Positions 16,113-23,311 of a DNA stretch of 23,856 bases are shown piece by piece. A model generated the notes under the pieces. That model saw only the letters and a program-made list of their open reading frames with translations. It was not told the origin of the DNA and ran no database searches. The position numbers and the translations under genes are program-made. Positions within the stretch are counted from its first letter, which is position 1. Every line of letters begins with the position of its first letter. The DNA is taken from positions 1-23,856 of the forward strand of contig CAKUZO010000024.1 in assembly GCA_934717895.1 (NCBI GenBank), read 5' to 3'. The stretch comes from an uncultured Candidatus Melainabacteria bacterium. Its GTDB lineage: Bacteria > Cyanobacteriota > Vampirovibrionia > Gastranaerophilales > Gastranaerophilaceae.

Positions 16113-16574
16113 CTATTTTACAGCTTTTTTTACGGCTTCTGTAATATCAGAACCACCGTAAAGAACAACACCTTTTGCTAAAACGATGTCATAACCGCCC
16201 ATTTTAGCTTGGTTTTCAATCTGTTTAGAAATTGTAGAATCAATTGCTGTCAACTTGTCAGAATAGTTTTTATCCATTGCAACTTTCTTTGCATTTAATT
16301 CTTTGTTATATTTTTCTTCCAAGGCTTGCTTTTTCTTAACATCAGTTACTGCTGCAACGTCTTTTCTTGCTTTTTCAATAAAGGCAACAATTTCTTTTGT
16401 TTTGGCTTGTTGCTCTTTTTTCAAAGCTTGAACTTGTGATGAAGAGTTTACAACTGCCTGAACATCAACTACTGCTATTTTTGACGGAACATCTGACATT
16501 GCATAATTGCTAAATGCAAACCCAACTACAAATGTCAATAAACCAACTGCAAAAAATTTAATTTTGTTATTCAT
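16113..16574 (-). CDS. OmpH/Skp-like periplasmic chaperone
   Basis: Skp/OmpH proteins are periplasmic chaperones that hold unfolded outer-membrane proteins on the way to the Bam complex. I place the start at 16574 because GAGGAGA lies seven bases upstream; the reading frame extends further 5' without a ribosome site. The N-terminus is a signal peptide (Lys-rich start, hydrophobic core about 6-20, likely cleavage near residue 25). Next comes 'KIAVVDVQAVVNSSSQVQALKKEQQAK' (the standard OmpH strand and first helix), a long Lys/Ala/Glu coiled coil to about residue 110, and the closing 'YDIVLAKGVVLYGGSDITEAV', typical of the family. Length 153 is usual. It is divergent from the TpsB-like barrel gene, a plausible client. 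Confidence 0.88.
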   Translation of the reverse strand: MNNKIKFFAVGLLTFVVGFAFSNYAMSDVPSKIAVVDVQAVVNSSSQVQALKKEQQAKTKEIVAFIEKARKDVAAVTDVKKKQALEEKYNKELNAKKVAMDKNYSDKLTAIDSTISKQIENQAKMGGYDIVLAKGVVLYGGSDITEAVKKAVK

Positions 16575-16613
16575 AACTTTCTCCTCATAAACTATATAAA
16601 CTATTATAAATAT

Positions 16614-16642
16614 TTTATACATTAAAAGAAGGATTTTTTCAA
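16614..16642 (-). promoter_or_regulatory. sigma-70 promoter for the skp-like gene
   Basis: On the - strand: TTGAAA (16642-16637), 17 bases, TATAAA (16619-16614). Transcription would start near 16607, about 33 bases before the ATG at 16574, which supports that start over the longer frame. Confidence 0.75.
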
Positions 16643-16777
16643 TTCCTTCTTTACAAGTTTGGCAAAATTTAATATAATATGTGCAGGTCATATTATCACG
16701 AGGTTAACTTTTGTTAATATTGTGTAATAAAACTTCAAAAATCGTTTTTATTTATGTTCCTATACGCAAAAATAAAA

Positions 16778-16807
16778 TTGACCGAACTTTAAACAAATAT
16801 ATATATT
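16778..16807 (+). promoter_or_regulatory. predicted sigma-70 promoter for the TpsB-like gene
   Basis: TTGACC (16778-16783), 18 bases, TATATT (16802-16807). The start would fall near 16814, about 17 bases before the ATG, leaving room for the AAAGGTG ribosome site. Confidence 0.55.
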
Positions 16808-16830
16808 TTTTAATTTTAAAAGGTGAATAA

Positions 16831-18828
16831 ATGAAAAAGATGAATTCAAAGAAGAATATTCTAATTATGTGTGCAGCATTTGCACTATCTCTATCAATTA
16901 CCCCAGCAAATGCAGATTTATATGGTGGCTATAACGGAGTTATGCAGAGTGGTCAGATGGCAGATGTCGCTCGTACGGTACAAGATTTGCAAAATCAAGC
17001 CGGTATGAACCAAATGCATGATAGCAACTATCTAAGAGAACGCTCTCAAGAAAATTATAGAAACGAAGATTATAATTATTATCAACAACGTAAAAAACTT
17101 AACGGACAAGACGAAGGCAGTACGGTTATTCAAAATTACAATGGCGGCTCAATTCAACAAGCTACCGTTGAAGAAATGAACACAAAAGGTGTCTATGTTA
17201 ATTCAATTGAAGTTGCTCCGTCAGAAATCTTGACGAAAGACGAAATAAATAAACTTGTTCAACCATTGGTTGGACGAAATGTCTTTATTGATGATATTCA
17301 AAAAGTTATTGATAATATCAACAATTTATATGCAGAAAAAGGCTTTGTTACAGCAAGAGCCTTTTTGCCTGAGCAGACTGTTGAAAACGGGCATATCTAC
17401 ATAGCTTTGACTGAAAGTAAAATCGGAAGTATTACTGTTCAACAAAACAAATGGACAAAAGACGGCTATATCACAAGAACATTGCCGGAAAAAGAAGGAC
17501 AACTGTTTGATATTGTTGAGTTGGAAAAAGATGTTTTGGATTTCAACAGGTATAACGAAGGTGTTAAACTTTCAGCAAATTTAAAAGCGGGTGAAAAGCC
17601 AGGCACAACAGACATTGAAGTTGTTGCAGATGAAACTTTTCCGTTCCACGTAATGGGTATTATGGATAACGCAGGTCGTTATAATACCGGTAGTATCCGT
17701 GGTGGTGCTATGCTGTATGCGGACAGTTTATTCGGACATCGTGACAGAATGTCATTAGGTTCATATTTTTCAAAAGGTGCACAGAGCCCTTTTGCTGACT
17801 ATAACTTCCCTGTAAACAAAAAAGACGGACGTGTTGGATTTACTTATTCATCAACATTTGCAAAAGTTAAATATGGACCTTATGCAGATATTTTTGATTT
17901 AAGAAGTGCCGGTTCGCAATATTCATTGTACTATTCTCAACCGATTGTGAGAAAACCTGGATTTGAATTGAAAACTTATACAGCTGCAAACTACAAAAGA
18001 GCTAGAACTGATATCGGTTTAAAACAGTTTCCAGACGATGATATTCCGGCATCTATTGATAATGTAACATCTTTGGAAGCTGCTTTGCAAATGAGAAAAG
18101 ATACTAAATACGGTATTTGGTATTTGAACCAAGATGCTTATTATGCAATTCCAATATTTAATAGTGAAAGAGATAACAACTACTTTAAATATAGCGGTAG
18201 TTTAGTTAGATTACACGACTTTTCACATGGATTTATCGGTCAGTTAAGAGGTAATTATCAAATTGTACCGGGAGATAAAAGAATTCCTTACTTAGATCAA
18301 ATGCAAACCGGTGGTTTGGCAACTGTCAGAGGTTATTCAGAAGGTTTGATGATTGGTAAGAATGGCTATTTTGTTAGTGGAGAACTTATGTTCCCTATTA
18401 TGCCGCGAGAAATTACCAGCCCAAGAAGCGGAGAAAAAATTCCGTTTATCGGTAGATACGTAAAAGGTGCTGTATTTGCAGATACAGCAGGAATTTTCCC
18501 GGCAGCAAGAGAAGATGCATTGGGCGGAAGTTATTTTGCCGCATCTCTTGGTATGGGATTAAGAGTTCAACTTCCGGGCGATTTAAGTGCAAGACTATAT
18601 TGGGGTTATCCGTTGATTAGAAACTTCAACGAACCATATAGCAAAATGGGCAGATTCCACTTTGAATTAACACTTGCTCCAAATATTGATGCATTGTTAG
18701 CATCAAGAAGTACGGTTGCTGCTCCAAAAACTCAATTCCAAAAGAATGTTGAAGCAGAATATGTTAACAACTATGATGATGTAAGACATTATGACTACTT
18801 CCGAGATGGTGGCGGCGGTCAATTGTAA
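16831..18828 (+). CDS. TpsB/ShlB-family outer-membrane transporter (POTRA plus beta-barrel)
   Basis: The product is a 665-residue Omp85-superfamily protein of the two-partner-secretion type, which exports a partner protein across the outer membrane. A signal peptide ends at about Ala28 ('TPANA'). Residues 29-115 are a Gln/Asn/Tyr-rich extension. A first POTRA spans about 118-196 ('VNSIEVAPSEILTKDEINKLV' to 'IALTESKIG') and a second about 197-268. The barrel covers about 270-632, with the signature VRGY at 499-502 in 'GGLATVRGYSEG' and the late strand 'YVKGAVFADTAG'. Most barrels end in a terminal aromatic; here about 33 further residues follow, ending Gly-rich. No TpsA partner lies next to it. 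An AAAGGTG ribosome site precedes the ATG. Confidence 0.86.
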   Translation: MKKMNSKKNILIMCAAFALSLSITPANADLYGGYNGVMQSGQMADVARTVQDLQNQAGMNQMHDSNYLRERSQENYRNEDYNYYQQRKKLNGQDEGSTVIQNYNGGSIQQATVEEMNTKGVYVNSIEVAPSEILTKDEINKLVQPLVGRNVFIDDIQKVIDNINNLYAEKGFVTARAFLPEQTVENGHIYIALTESKIGSITVQQNKWTKDGYITRTLPEKEGQLFDIVELEKDVLDFNRYNEGVKLSANLKAGEKPGTTDIEVVADETFPFHVMGIMDNAGRYNTGSIRGGAMLYADSLFGHRDRMSLGSYFSKGAQSPFADYNFPVNKKDGRVGFTYSSTFAKVKYGPYADIFDLRSAGSQYSLYYSQPIVRKPGFELKTYTAANYKRARTDIGLKQFPDDDIPASIDNVTSLEAALQMRKDTKYGIWYLNQDAYYAIPIFNSERDNNYFKYSGSLVRLHDFSHGFIGQLRGNYQIVPGDKRIPYLDQMQTGGLATVRGYSEGLMIGKNGYFVSGELMFPIMPREITSPRSGEKIPFIGRYVKGAVFADTAGIFPAAREDALGGSYFAASLGMGLRVQLPGDLSARLYWGYPLIRNFNEPYSKMGRFHFELTLAPNIDALLASRSTVAAPKTQFQKNVEAEYVNNYDDVRHYDYFRDGGGGQL

Positions 18829-18865
18829 TAAATAAAAAAATAAATTTATAATTTTTGTCAATTAA

Positions 18866-18896
18866 TTAAATCATGGGTATATTATCCATGATTTAA
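18866..18896 (+). other. 11-bp perfect hairpin downstream of the TpsB-like gene
   Basis: Arms TTAAATCATGG (18866-18876) and CCATGATTTAA (18886-18896) enclose a 9-base loop. There is no T-tract. It may stabilise the 3' end of the message or act with the terminator just downstream. Confidence 0.6.
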
Positions 18897-18901
18897 TACC
18901 T

Positions 18902-18927
18902 TCTGCCAAAGTAAAGGCAGATTTTTT
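18902..18927 (+). terminator. rho-independent terminator after the TpsB-like gene
   Basis: Stem TCTGCC/GGCAGA (18902-18907 and 18916-18921) with an 8-base loop, followed directly by a run of T. Confidence 0.7.
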
Positions 18928-18970
18928 AGCAGCTAAGCGGCTAGGAAGCGAAGCAGCTAGGTTTTTTAGA

Positions 18971-18996
18971 TGTAGGTCGGCATTGCCATGCCGACA
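18971..18996 (+). repeat. TGTAGGTCGG palindromic repeat, copy 2
   Basis: It is identical to the copy at 8708 except for one base in the loop (TGCC instead of TGCT). Confidence 0.8.
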
Positions 18997-19103
18997 TCAT
19001 GTGTTAATTTAGATGCAAAGACGCCAAGAGGCATAGATGCATGGTCTGTTTCGGTTGAGTTGTTTATGTTTATTTCTTCCTTTGATTTATTTTTATTGCA
19101 ATA

Positions 19104-19140
19104 AGCTGGATTCTTTCGCTAATCGCTCAGAATGACGACT
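19104..19140 (+). repeat. CTGGATTCTTTCGCT...CTCAGAATGACG repeat, copy 1
   Basis: An imperfect palindrome: GGATTCTTTCGCT is followed by a partly complementary CGCTCAGAATGACG. Copies occur at 19340-19374 and, diverged, at 23722-23753. This word family is known to be scattered in intergenic regions of many unrelated bacteria. Confidence 0.75.
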
Positions 19141-19203
19141 AATAGCAACTATTCCCGATACAGACTTCGCCTCTTTGCGTCTTCGCATCTAAATCAGTTT
19201 CGT

Positions 19204-19229
19204 TGTCGGATTGGCAAATCCGACCTACA
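19204..19229 (-). repeat. TGTAGGTCGG palindromic repeat, copy 3 (inverted, diverged)
   Basis: On the - strand it reads TGTAGGTCGGATTTGCC and then AATCCGACA. The flank is the same as in copies 1 and 2, but both arms carry the matching change GGATT/AATCC, so the hairpin is kept by compensating differences. Confidence 0.78.
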
Positions 19230-19339
19230 TCTAAAAACCTAGCTGCTAAAACTTTACACAAATGTATGAAGTATAAACCAATGTTGTTACAGAGGGCTAC
19301 GTGCGTAGCACCGCTTCCTAGCTGCTTAGCTACTTTATC

Positions 19340-19374
19340 AGCTGGATTCTTTCGCTGTCGCTCAGAATGACGAC
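19340..19374 (+). repeat. CTGGATTCTTTCGCT...CTCAGAATGACG repeat, copy 2
   Basis: It differs from copy 1 mainly in the centre (TGTCG in place of TAATCG); the ends are the same. Confidence 0.75.
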
Positions 19375-19392
19375 AAATTGCTTCTGTTTCGA

Positions 19393-19432
19393 ACTTAACG
19401 ACTTAACGACTTAACGCCTTATCGTCCTATCG
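19393..19432 (+). repeat. 8-bp tandem repeat (ACTTAACG x3 plus two degenerate units)
   Basis: Three exact ACTTAACG units (19393-19416) are followed by CCTTATCG and TCCTATCG. It lies just downstream of the dCMP deaminase stop codon. Confidence 0.75.
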
Positions 19433-19453
19433 TCTTTTAATTCCGATATCACA

Positions 19454-19900
19454 CTATACTTCTTCTAATTCATGTCTAATATCATCGACGGTTACATGTA
19501 AAATAGGCGAGTTTTCGTCTTTTCTCAAAACAACATCTTTTATGCCTGACTGAACAATAAATCTTTTACACAAAATGCAAATAAAATTATGTCCCCAAAT
19601 ATACATAGTAGAACCTTTACATCTGTCTTGTCCGGCTTGGATTATAGCGTTTTGCTCTGCGTGGATTGAACGGCAAGTTTCATATTTTGTACCGGAAGGT
19701 ATGTTGTTTTTGATTCTGTAACATTCTCCACGTTCATAACAAGATTCGACTTTTGATGGTGTTCCATTATAGCCGGTTGCTTTAATTTTTTTGTCTTCCC
19801 CGACAATAACGGCTCCAACTTGTGCTCTTAAACAATTTGAACGGCTTGCACAGGTTTTTGCTAAGTCCAAAAAATATTCTTCCCACGACTTTATTTCCAT
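19454..19900 (-). CDS. dCMP deaminase (ComEB-like zinc cytidine deaminase family)
   Basis: The enzyme probably deaminates dCMP to dUMP, supplying dTMP synthesis. The zinc-site signature 'SIHAEQNAI' (His80, Glu82 as the catalytic acid) and the second block 'FICILCKRFI' (Cys108, Cys111) are in place. The usual Pro before the first Cys is Ile. An insert with Cys54, Cys60 and Cys76 ('ESCYERGECYRIKN'...'YETCRSIH') is typical of dCMP deaminases of this type, which bind a second metal. Length 148 is normal. A strong AGGAGG ribosome site precedes the ATG. It is divergent from the glycosyltransferase gene. Confidence 0.9.
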   Translation of the reverse strand: MEIKSWEEYFLDLAKTCASRSNCLRAQVGAVIVGEDKKIKATGYNGTPSKVESCYERGECYRIKNNIPSGTKYETCRSIHAEQNAIIQAGQDRCKGSTMYIWGHNFICILCKRFIVQSGIKDVVLRKDENSPILHVTVDDIRHELEEV

Positions 19901-19959
19901 TATACTTTCCTCCTATTTTATTCTATTATAAAATTTATACCTTGCAAATACTTATTTAT

Positions 19960-19965
19960 TATAAT
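19960..19965 (+). promoter_or_regulatory. -10 box very close to the glycosyltransferase start
   Basis: TATAAT lies only 11 bases before the ATG at 19977, so the leader would be about 5 bases. I see no matching -35 box at good spacing and no ribosome site. This would be a second nearly leaderless gene. Confidence 0.4.
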
Positions 19966-19976
19966 AATATGAGACT

Positions 19977-20846
19977 ATGTTTAATTTGTTAAAAAAGAAT
20001 TCGCTGAAAACAATTGACAAACCTGTAATAGATGAAAAAATTGATGGTTTTCAGTCAAAAGGTACGTGTGATGATAATGATTTACTAATTTCGCTTACGT
20101 CTTTCCCTGAAAGAATGTATGAACTTCATTACACATTGTATTCTTTGCTTACTCAGTCTATAAAACCAAAACAAGTGATTTTGTGGCTTGCAAGAGAACA
20201 ATTTCCAAATCTTGAAAAAGATATTCCTGCAAGAGTTTTGGAGCTTCAAAAGAACGGTTTGACTATAAAATGGACTCATAATATTTATTCTTATAAAAAA
20301 CTTATTCCAGCTTTGCAAGAATATCCAAATAGCATTATTGTAACGGCTGATGATGATATTTTTTATGACAAAGATTGGTTGAAAATGTTACTTGATGCTC
20401 ACAAAAAATTCCCAAATAGTATTATTTGTCATAGAGGTCATATAGCAAAACTTTCGAAAGACGGACTTGCACCTTACAAAAAATGGAAAAAGAAAGCAAC
20501 ATGTAAAGTTCCGTCATTTTTTAATTTATCAACGGGAGCGGGTGGGGTTTTGTATCCGCCAAATTCGCTTTATAAAGATGTTTTAGATGAAAATCTTTTT
20601 ACACAATTGGCTTCTAAGGGCGATGATTTGTGGTTTTGGGCAATGGCAACGCTTCAACATACTCCAACAATGATTGTAAAAAATGGCATTAAAGATTTAA
20701 CCTATGTAAATCCTGAAAGGGAACGTGGTTTAACAGATGAAACAACATTATTTTCGACTAATAAACAAGGAGGTAATGACAGTCAGCTAACAAGCATTCT
20801 TAATCATTACCCACAAATTCTTGATATTTTAAAAGCTAATAAATAG
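19977..20846 (+). CDS. glycosyltransferase (GT-A type, DXD motif)
   Basis: A cytoplasmic sugar transferase, probably working on a surface polysaccharide or glycan. The N-terminal 'LISLTSFPERMYELHYTLYSLLTQSIKPKQVILWLA' (about 37-72) is the first Rossmann-like unit of a family-2-like enzyme. 'IVTADDDIFY' (121-130) carries the metal/nucleotide-binding DXD acids. 'STGAGGVLYPP' and 'ASKGDDLWFWAMA' follow, as in related capsule-type transferases. There is no membrane segment. No other glycan gene lies alongside, so the acceptor is unknown. No ribosome site is visible. It is convergent with purH, with a 20-base gap. Confidence 0.8.
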   Translation: MFNLLKKNSLKTIDKPVIDEKIDGFQSKGTCDDNDLLISLTSFPERMYELHYTLYSLLTQSIKPKQVILWLAREQFPNLEKDIPARVLELQKNGLTIKWTHNIYSYKKLIPALQEYPNSIIVTADDDIFYDKDWLKMLLDAHKKFPNSIICHRGHIAKLSKDGLAPYKKWKKKATCKVPSFFNLSTGAGGVLYPPNSLYKDVLDENLFTQLASKGDDLWFWAMATLQHTPTMIVKNGIKDLTYVNPERERGLTDETTLFSTNKQGGNDSQLTSILNHYPQILDILKANK

Positions 20847-20866
20847 TTGTTTAAAGTTTATTATGA

Positions 20867-22372
20867 TTATTGTCTATAATTTCGAATTCCGGTTGTAATC
20901 ATCGCAATACCGTACTTGTCGCATAAATCAATTATGCTTTGATCTTTTACGGAGCCTCCCGGTTGAATAATTAAACTAATTCTACCTTGAAGAGCTGAAT
21001 AAATACAATCTTCTGCATATATAATGGCATCAGACGCCAAAACAGCTTCTTTTGAGTTGTCACAAGCGTAATTTAAGGCTTGTTCAATTGCGATAATTGA
21101 GTTTGTTTGCCCTTGCGAAATTGCAGAAGTTTTAAAATCTCTTGCAATTACAGCAGAGTTTGTTTTCGAATATTTTACGACTTTCCAAGCAAAAATTGCA
21201 TCTTCAATTTGTTCTTTTGTAGGTTTTTCTTTTGTAACAACTTTGAACGTGTCTTTTGCTAATTCACTAGAATTGCTGTCTTGAACAAGTGCCCCAAACG
21301 GTGACATTATAACTTCTTCTCTAATCAAGTTTCGATATTCTTTCAAACTTGTTTTAAGTTTTACAAGCTTAATATCAGAATTATCTTTGAATACTTCAAG
21401 GGCTTCTTTGTCATAATCAGGAGCGATTATAACTTCTATTGCCATTGAATTCAAGTGCTTTGCGATTTCTGCATCGACAGTTTTTGAAAATCCCACAGTT
21501 CCGTAGTACGAACTTACAGGGTCACAGTCAAAAGCTTTGGTATAAGCTTCGTATAGCGAACGTCCGAGAGCAACGCCGCAAGGCTTTGTATGTCTGATTA
21601 TAGAAACGGCGTTTACGTCATAAAATTCACTAACAATATTAGTTGCTTCTGTAACATTCAAAATGTCGTTGAAAGATAACTCTTTATCATCTATAACTTC
21701 GTAATCAACCATTCTGTCTGTTTTGTAAATAGACCCTTTTTGGTGAGGGTTTTCACCATATTTCAAATCTTTTAATTTCTCAAAGTTAAACATTTTGAAT
21801 GGTTTGTCGCCTGTTTGTTCTAACATTTTTTGAGAAATTAGCCTGTCATAATTTGATGTAAAGTTAAATGCTTTTGCTGCAAGTTTTAAGCGTCCAAATT
21901 CGTTTGCATTCATAGCCAAATAGTAATCAATTTTGTCCATGATTACTGTAACATTTTTATAGTTTTTTGCACCTGCTCTTAACAGTGTAATTCCTGCAAT
22001 ATCAATTTTTCCGAGCAATTCTTCAACATCTGTAACATCAAGTTCTAATCTGTCAAACGGACAAAGATTTACAACAACCATATCAAATGGTTTTATAGTC
22101 ATCTTTTCCATTTCAGAAAGTTCTTTTGTATCTGAACTGTTTGCCAAAACTCCGGATAAAACTGATGAATTTAATGCATCAAAGTTTTCGCCGAGTAAAC
22201 TTCCGATAGGAGCAAACTCTGCCAAGTTCTGAGCCGGAATATCAGCTTTTTTTAATAATTCATAAGTGTCACCGCTTGCAACAATTTCATATTCAAATTT
22301 TTCAGTCAGATTTCTTGCAAAATCTATTAATCCAACTTTATCATATACACTAATAAATGCACGTCTTTTCAT
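20867..22372 (-). CDS. purH: bifunctional AICAR formyltransferase/IMP cyclohydrolase PurH, divergent
   Basis: PurH makes the last two steps of IMP synthesis. The N-terminal cyclohydrolase domain is recognisable from 'RAFISVYDKVGLIDFA', 'FDMVVVNLCPF' and 'GKIDIAGITLLRAGAKNYKNVTVI'. The formyltransferase domain is recognisable from 'LKYGENPHQKGSIYKTDR', 'KTSAISQGQTNSI', 'LQGRISLIIQPGGSVKD' and 'YGIAMITTGIRNYR'. Length 501 is normal. Several hallmarks are changed: the usual GRVKTLHPxIHGG block reads 'FDALNSSVLSGVLAN', and the formyltransferase KHxNPCG reads 'RHTKPCG'. The frame is intact, so it is not an obvious pseudogene. It could be a fast-evolving true PurH or a paralog with altered activity. 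An AGGG ribosome site precedes the ATG. Confidence 0.85.
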   Translation of the reverse strand: MKRRAFISVYDKVGLIDFARNLTEKFEYEIVASGDTYELLKKADIPAQNLAEFAPIGSLLGENFDALNSSVLSGVLANSSDTKELSEMEKMTIKPFDMVVVNLCPFDRLELDVTDVEELLGKIDIAGITLLRAGAKNYKNVTVIMDKIDYYLAMNANEFGRLKLAAKAFNFTSNYDRLISQKMLEQTGDKPFKMFNFEKLKDLKYGENPHQKGSIYKTDRMVDYEVIDDKELSFNDILNVTEATNIVSEFYDVNAVSIIRHTKPCGVALGRSLYEAYTKAFDCDPVSSYYGTVGFSKTVDAEIAKHLNSMAIEVIIAPDYDKEALEVFKDNSDIKLVKLKTSLKEYRNLIREEVIMSPFGALVQDSNSSELAKDTFKVVTKEKPTKEQIEDAIFAWKVVKYSKTNSAVIARDFKTSAISQGQTNSIIAIEQALNYACDNSKEAVLASDAIIYAEDCIYSALQGRISLIIQPGGSVKDQSIIDLCDKYGIAMITTGIRNYRQ

Positions 22373-22426
22373 TCTTTAACCCTGTCTGCTCCTAATTGGA
22401 AGCCTTATATTTCTTTTTGTTTCTAA

Positions 22427-22435
22427 ATTATAACA
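22427..22435 (-). promoter_or_regulatory. extended -10 promoter element for purH
   Basis: On the - strand this reads TGTTATAAT, an extended -10 box, with no good -35 match. The leader to the ATG would be about 45-50 bases. I see no purine riboswitch fold in that short leader. Confidence 0.5.
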
Positions 22436-22489
22436 CACAAATAAAAAACTCGTAGTTTCTTAGCATTTCGTAACTATTTATAGATTTTC

Positions 22490-22518
22490 TTGAAAATATT
22501 TCTTTGCTATATTATAAT
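22490..22518 (+). promoter_or_regulatory. consensus sigma-70 promoter for the 211-aa coiled-coil protein
   Basis: TTGAAA (22490-22495), 17 bases, TATAAT (22513-22518). The start would fall near 22525, giving a leader of about 19 bases with an AGAGGA ribosome site. Confidence 0.8.
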
Positions 22519-22543
22519 TGTTCCGTAAAAAAGAGGATTATTG

Positions 22544-23179
22544 ATGGTAAGTAACAGAATTACAGAAGGCGTTGGAAAAAAAATCGTAGAAGCCTTGAAA
22601 CAACAATCAGATATTGAAATTCAAAAAGTAGTGGAAAGCCCTGTGCCGGATATGAATTCGGACAATAGCTCAGAATTAGAATTTACAACAAATGAAGAAG
22701 AAAATTCTCCCCAATTTGTTGCCCCTGAGTTTGAAAACGAAACAGCAGCTCAACACGAGGAAACAACTGATGCGTTTAATAATGCTTTTTCTAACCCTAA
22801 TGTAATGTTTACTCAGCCGTCATCGGCTCCTGTTATGGGGAAAAATGATTTTGCAAGTGAGTTAGATGGCTTTGAAATTCCGACCAATATTGCAGTGTTA
22901 AAACAGCTTATTAACCAGTTGCCGGCAGGTGTTTCTCGACAAACAGGTGCTCAAATTATTAAACAAACTATGGAAGCCCTTGGTATTTCAATGAAAGGTG
23001 TGCTGCAAGAAGCTCAACAAGTTCAAGAAAGCTTGAACAACTCATCAAGAGAATGTCAGGCATCTATTATGGAATACAAGAAGCAAATCGGTGTTTTAGA
23101 ACAACAATCACAAAAATTCCAAAGACAATATGCTGCATTGAATGACGTTATAAGTTTATTTGTACAGACAAATTTGTAA
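22544..23179 (+). CDS. hypothetical coiled-coil protein, 211 aa
   Basis: I do not recognise this family. The ATG at 22544 is best placed after AGAGGA; an in-frame TTG sits one codon upstream. Residues 1-30 are a basic/amphipathic helix. Residues 31-110 are acidic and probably disordered (Glu, Asn, Ser, Pro). Residues 112-150 form a compact helical block ('IPTNIAVLKQLINQLPAGVSRQTGAQIIKQTMEALGIS'), and about 150-205 is a Gln-rich coiled coil ending 'ALNDVISLFVQTNL'. There is no signal peptide or membrane segment. A consensus promoter suggests strong expression. The adaptor-like build (helix, disordered arm, coiled coil) fits a cell-division or scaffold role, but that is a guess. Confidence 0.8.
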   Translation: MVSNRITEGVGKKIVEALKQQSDIEIQKVVESPVPDMNSDNSSELEFTTNEEENSPQFVAPEFENETAAQHEETTDAFNNAFSNPNVMFTQPSSAPVMGKNDFASELDGFEIPTNIAVLKQLINQLPAGVSRQTGAQIIKQTMEALGISMKGVLQEAQQVQESLNNSSRECQASIMEYKKQIGVLEQQSQKFQRQYAALNDVISLFVQTNL

Positions 23180-23311
23180 GTTTAAAACTGATATTTAAGC
23201 GTTTTGACAATATGTAAACAAATGTAACAAAATGTGCACTTTGTGAAATTCGCTCATCTCAAAAAACTTTATTAAGGTAAGAGAGATTAAAAAAATATAA
23301 GGAGAGATGAG

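Larger units (their letters stand above)
18928..19440. repeat. composite gene-free repeat block
   Basis: No gene is supported here. The block begins with AGCTAAGCGGCTAGGAAGCG (18931-18950), repeated inverted with one mismatch at 19312-19331. Bases 18954-18980 are repeated inverted, one T shorter, at 19220-19245. It also holds TGTAGGTCGG palindromes (18971 and 19204), two CTGGATTCTTTCGCT units (19104 and 19340), a dispersed AGATGCAAAGACGC-type word on both strands (about 19010-19041 and 19165-19195), and a run of 8-base tandem units (19393-19432). It looks like nested small palindromic elements. No transposase is present. Confidence 0.75.

Noticed and set aside
16575..16691. Longer N-terminus for the Skp-like protein (39 more residues)
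   Set aside because: The upstream start has no ribosome site, the extension would bury the signal peptide, and a promoter lies within it.
18828..19454. CRISPR array in the repeat-rich gap
   Set aside because: Repeats are palindromic, of several kinds and irregularly spaced; there are no uniform spacers and no cas gene.
20867..22372. purH as pseudogene
   Set aside because: Despite the altered motifs the frame is open over the full normal length with well-conserved blocks at both ends.
23204..23230. Promoter TTGACA upstream of the 108-aa gene
   Set aside because: The -35 box is perfect but no acceptable -10 box lies 16-18 bases downstream.
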